Shown here: piece after piece, positions 62,329 through 64,000 of the stretch | Layout: each line of letters starts with the position of its first letter | Numbering within the stretch: the stretch's first letter is position 1 | From: Halovenus carboxidivorans | Lineage (GTDB): Archaea > Halobacteriota > Halobacteria > Halobacteriales > Haloarculaceae | Length of the DNA: 64,000 bases | Assembly (NCBI RefSeq): GCF_009831575.1 | Contig: NZ_WUUT01000001.1 | Span: 643,345-707,344 of the forward strand | Direction: 5' to 3' | Translations under genes and position numbers: made by a program | Notes under the pieces: generated by a model | What the model was told of the DNA's origin: nothing | What the model saw: the letters and a program-made list of their open reading frames with translations, nothing else | Database searches by the model: none

Positions 62329-63342
62329 ATGCTCGGCCAGATCAACGACGCGTTGGCGTCTCTCGCCGGATTCGCTGAGCCGGTCGGGTGGATCACGCTC
62401 GGACTGTTCGCGCTGGCAATTACGCTCGAGGCGGTCGACCGCGAGTACGCCCGAACGGTCTACGTCGGTGCGTGGCTGGTCTTTTCGGTCTTCTGGCTGT
62501 TGTTGATCCAGCCGTTTTTCGTCGTCGATCAGAGCGTGATTCGCGGTGTCGGTGCGGTCATCGCCGTGCCGCTGTCCGTCCTCGCCGCGAAGGTGTTCTA
62601 CGAGGGGCGAGACTCACTCTTTACGCTCTCGCGAGCGGTGGCGCTGATGGGATTCATCTACGTACCGGTGTTGATGATCCCGCCGCTCCGTGAACAGTTC
62701 ATCCTGCTCGTCACGAATCACACGCGGGCGATCATCGAACTGTTGGGATACAACCCGCCCGTCGTGACGGAGCTGTCGGATCTGACAGCGGAGCAGATCC
62801 CGGCCGGCTCGAACCCCGATACCACCCGTGAGATCAGCGGCAAAACCGACATGTACGAGAACACGTTCGTCTTCTTCCAGGGTGACGCGACGATCACCTA
62901 CACGATCATCACCGACTGTACCGGAATCGGCAGCATGGCTGTCGTGCTCGGACTCGTCAACGCCGTCAGCGCCGACTGGCGTCGCAAACTCAAAGCCAGC
63001 GCGCTCGCTGTCGGAATCATCTACGCCGCAAATCTCGTCCGAAACGTGTTCATCTCGCTTTCGTACGGCCACCAGTACGCTCACTTCTTCCCGGATCTCA
63101 CGATGGCGGTCTGGGGACTCGACAACCCGTTTCGCGTGTCGTACATCTGGGCAGACCGAATCATCGCACAGAGTGCGTCCGTCGTCGCGATGATCCTCAT
63201 CATCTGGCTGATGATCCGGATCGTTCCGGAAGTGATGGAACCGATCGAGGATCTGCTCTACCTGCTGACCGGAGAGGAGTACGACCTCGCAGGAGCGCTC
63301 GATATCGACACCGAGGAGACACAGCCCGACCCCGCGGACTAA
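62329..63342 (+). CDS. artA: Archaeosortase A
   Basis: The 337-residue polytopic protein has about eight spans and the archaeosortase catalytic residues Cys197 (ITDCTGIGSM), Arg238 (LVRNVF) and Arg277 (IWADRI). The spacing equals that of Cys173, Arg214 and Arg253 reported for Haloferax volcanii ArtA, as I recall. It cleaves PGF-CTERM proteins and transfers them to a lipid. A catatac element precedes the ATG by about 27 bases, so it has its own short-leader promoter. It directly follows its main substrate gene. Confidence 0.96.
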   Translation: MLGQINDALASLAGFAEPVGWITLGLFALAITLEAVDREYARTVYVGAWLVFSVFWLLLIQPFFVVDQSVIRGVGAVIAVPLSVLAAKVFYEGRDSLFTLSRAVALMGFIYVPVLMIPPLREQFILLVTNHTRAIIELLGYNPPVVTELSDLTAEQIPAGSNPDTTREISGKTDMYENTFVFFQGDATITYTIITDCTGIGSMAVVLGLVNAVSADWRRKLKASALAVGIIYAANLVRNVFISLSYGHQYAHFFPDLTMAVWGLDNPFRVSYIWADRIIAQSASVVAMILIIWLMIRIVPEVMEPIEDLLYLLTGEEYDLAGALDIDTEETQPDPAD

Positions 63343-64000
63343 TCCGGCAGTCCAGCCAGCGCCGAGAGCGAGTCTTCCTCGATTGGGTGTAGATCACCGG
63401 GGACGACGAGCAGATGCAGCGGCGGGCCGAACGACTCCGTTGCAAGCGCCGACAGTCGGTCGGCCCTGACGGTCGGGTCGTCGCTGCCGGCCTGGCCGAC
63501 GACGACGCCGACCGGGTCGTCCAGTTCGCTCGCGAGCAGAGCCGCTGCCGTGTCGCCGCTCATGAACCGCTCGTTTTCCCCGTCGATGTCGAGATAGACC
63601 AGCGTGTGCAGGCCCCGCTGTCGATTTGCTCGGATCGTCTCGATCACGCTGTCGGGAACGCCGCCGTGTGTCTCCTCGAACGGTAGCGTCGTCGCTTTCC
63701 CGAAGCGGTAGTTCTGTAACCCGGTGAGCGAACTCGCTGCGGTCTGCGCCGTCGTTCCGTGGACGACCTGTGTGTCGATGTGTCGGTCGTGCGCACGGAG
63801 TCGGAGGTCGACGTGCGTTGTCGAAATCATCGTGTCCCCCGCGGTAAGGAAGACGGTGTGGCCGTCTTCGGCCGCGTCGAGGATCGGCTCCGGATGCTGC
63901 TCGACGCCTGCTCTGTCCCGTACCGCTATCTCGATGTCGTGCGTCGCTTCGAGCGTCCCGACATCCGTCCCCGCGAGCCGACTCGTGTACCACTCAGCGA
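63339..64000 (-). CDS. dph5: Diphthine synthase, C-terminal part (gene continues past the right edge)
   Basis: The minus-strand frame is open to the end of the window. It reads, just inside the edge, ...VFLTAGDTMISTTHVDLRLRAHDRHIDTQVVHG, then LTGLQNYRFGKATTLPFE and later DGENERFMSGDTAAALL. These are the landmarks of the SAM-dependent diphthine synthase that methylates the modified His of elongation factor aEF-2. The N-terminal part lies beyond 64000. The stop shares CTAA (63339-63342) with the convergent artA stop. Confidence 0.9.
   Translation of the reverse strand, partial: AEWYTSRLAGTDVGTLEATHDIEIAVRDRAGVEQHPEPILDAAEDGHTVFLTAGDTMISTTHVDLRLRAHDRHIDTQVVHGTTAQTAASSLTGLQNYRFGKATTLPFEETHGGVPDSVIETIRANRQRGLHTLVYLDIDGENERFMSGDTAAALLASELDDPVGVVVGQAGSDDPTVRADRLSALATESFGPPLHLLVVPGDLHPIEEDSLSALAGLPD

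Noticed and set aside
1-64000. Insertion sequences with intact transposases
   Set aside because: No transposase gene or terminal inverted repeat pair was found apart from the suspected TnpB-type RNA remnant.

Overview
This is a haloarchaeal (class Halobacteria) chromosome segment. The evidence is the high G+C content, very acidic proteins, archaeal TATA-type promoters with short or absent leaders, ribosomal protein S17e, a doublet histone, RPA-type single-strand binding protein, paired CetZ tubulins, diphthine synthase, and an S-layer glycoprotein with a PGF-CTERM tail followed by its archaeosortase ArtA. I cannot fix the genus from sequence alone.

Layout. 0-5.4 kb: an ArsR-like regulator, RlmE rRNA methyltransferase, an EamA transporter, a DtxR regulator, an Lrp-TRASH regulator and an AI-2E/PerM-type membrane protein. 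5.5-12.6 kb: S17e, PurD, uridine phosphorylase, a tandem glyoxalase-fold protein, then a tight minus-strand group encoding an RPA-like protein, the doublet histone and a histone-deacetylase-family enzyme. 12.8-13.1 kb: tRNA-Arg(GCG) followed by a patch of repeats derived from its own 3' end. 13.3-17.5 kb: a small regulator, a KDG-kinase-like sugar kinase with a dyad at its promoter, and two tandem CetZ genes. 17.5-26.4 kb: a glycerol catabolism cluster (a membrane protein and glpK one way, glpABC the other, and a second glpK converging on glpC), with a 27-bp dyad in the glpA promoter. 26.5-41.8 kb: an FKBP-type isomerase, an Orc1/Cdc6-like ATPase, two-component proteins, a TetR-MATE pair with a perfect operator, an MFS and a second MATE transporter, a lipoprotein metzincin, a five-repeat YegP membrane protein and a K+ channel.

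42.0-51.65 kb is an integrated element. It splits a TctA/DUF112-type membrane protein gene, is flanked by a 41-bp direct repeat (one mismatch), and carries a tyrosine integrase next to the right repeat. It also encodes an HUH rolling-circle-type Rep, an HTH-HNH protein directly upstream of Rep, a SWIM zinc-finger protein, a PH-SHOCT protein, a one-span coiled-coil membrane protein, small unknown proteins, and a protein that looks like an isolated tail/baseplate hub. No capsid, portal, terminase or pleolipovirus spike gene is visible. Its control regions contain several clear dyads, a long hairpin near the left end and a candidate structured RNA. This is the most novel part of the window.

52-64 kb: the remainder of the split gene, a Tat lipoprotein, a type-4-like uracil-DNA glycosylase, HisH, two overlapping RCK_C membrane proteins, an A+T-richer gene for an exported protein, the S-layer glycoprotein with a Gln-Asp-Gly repeat before its PGF-CTERM, a clear terminator, ArtA, and a diphthine synthase running off the right edge. 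Several convergent pairs in the window share a four-base double stop (CTAG, TTAG or CTAA).
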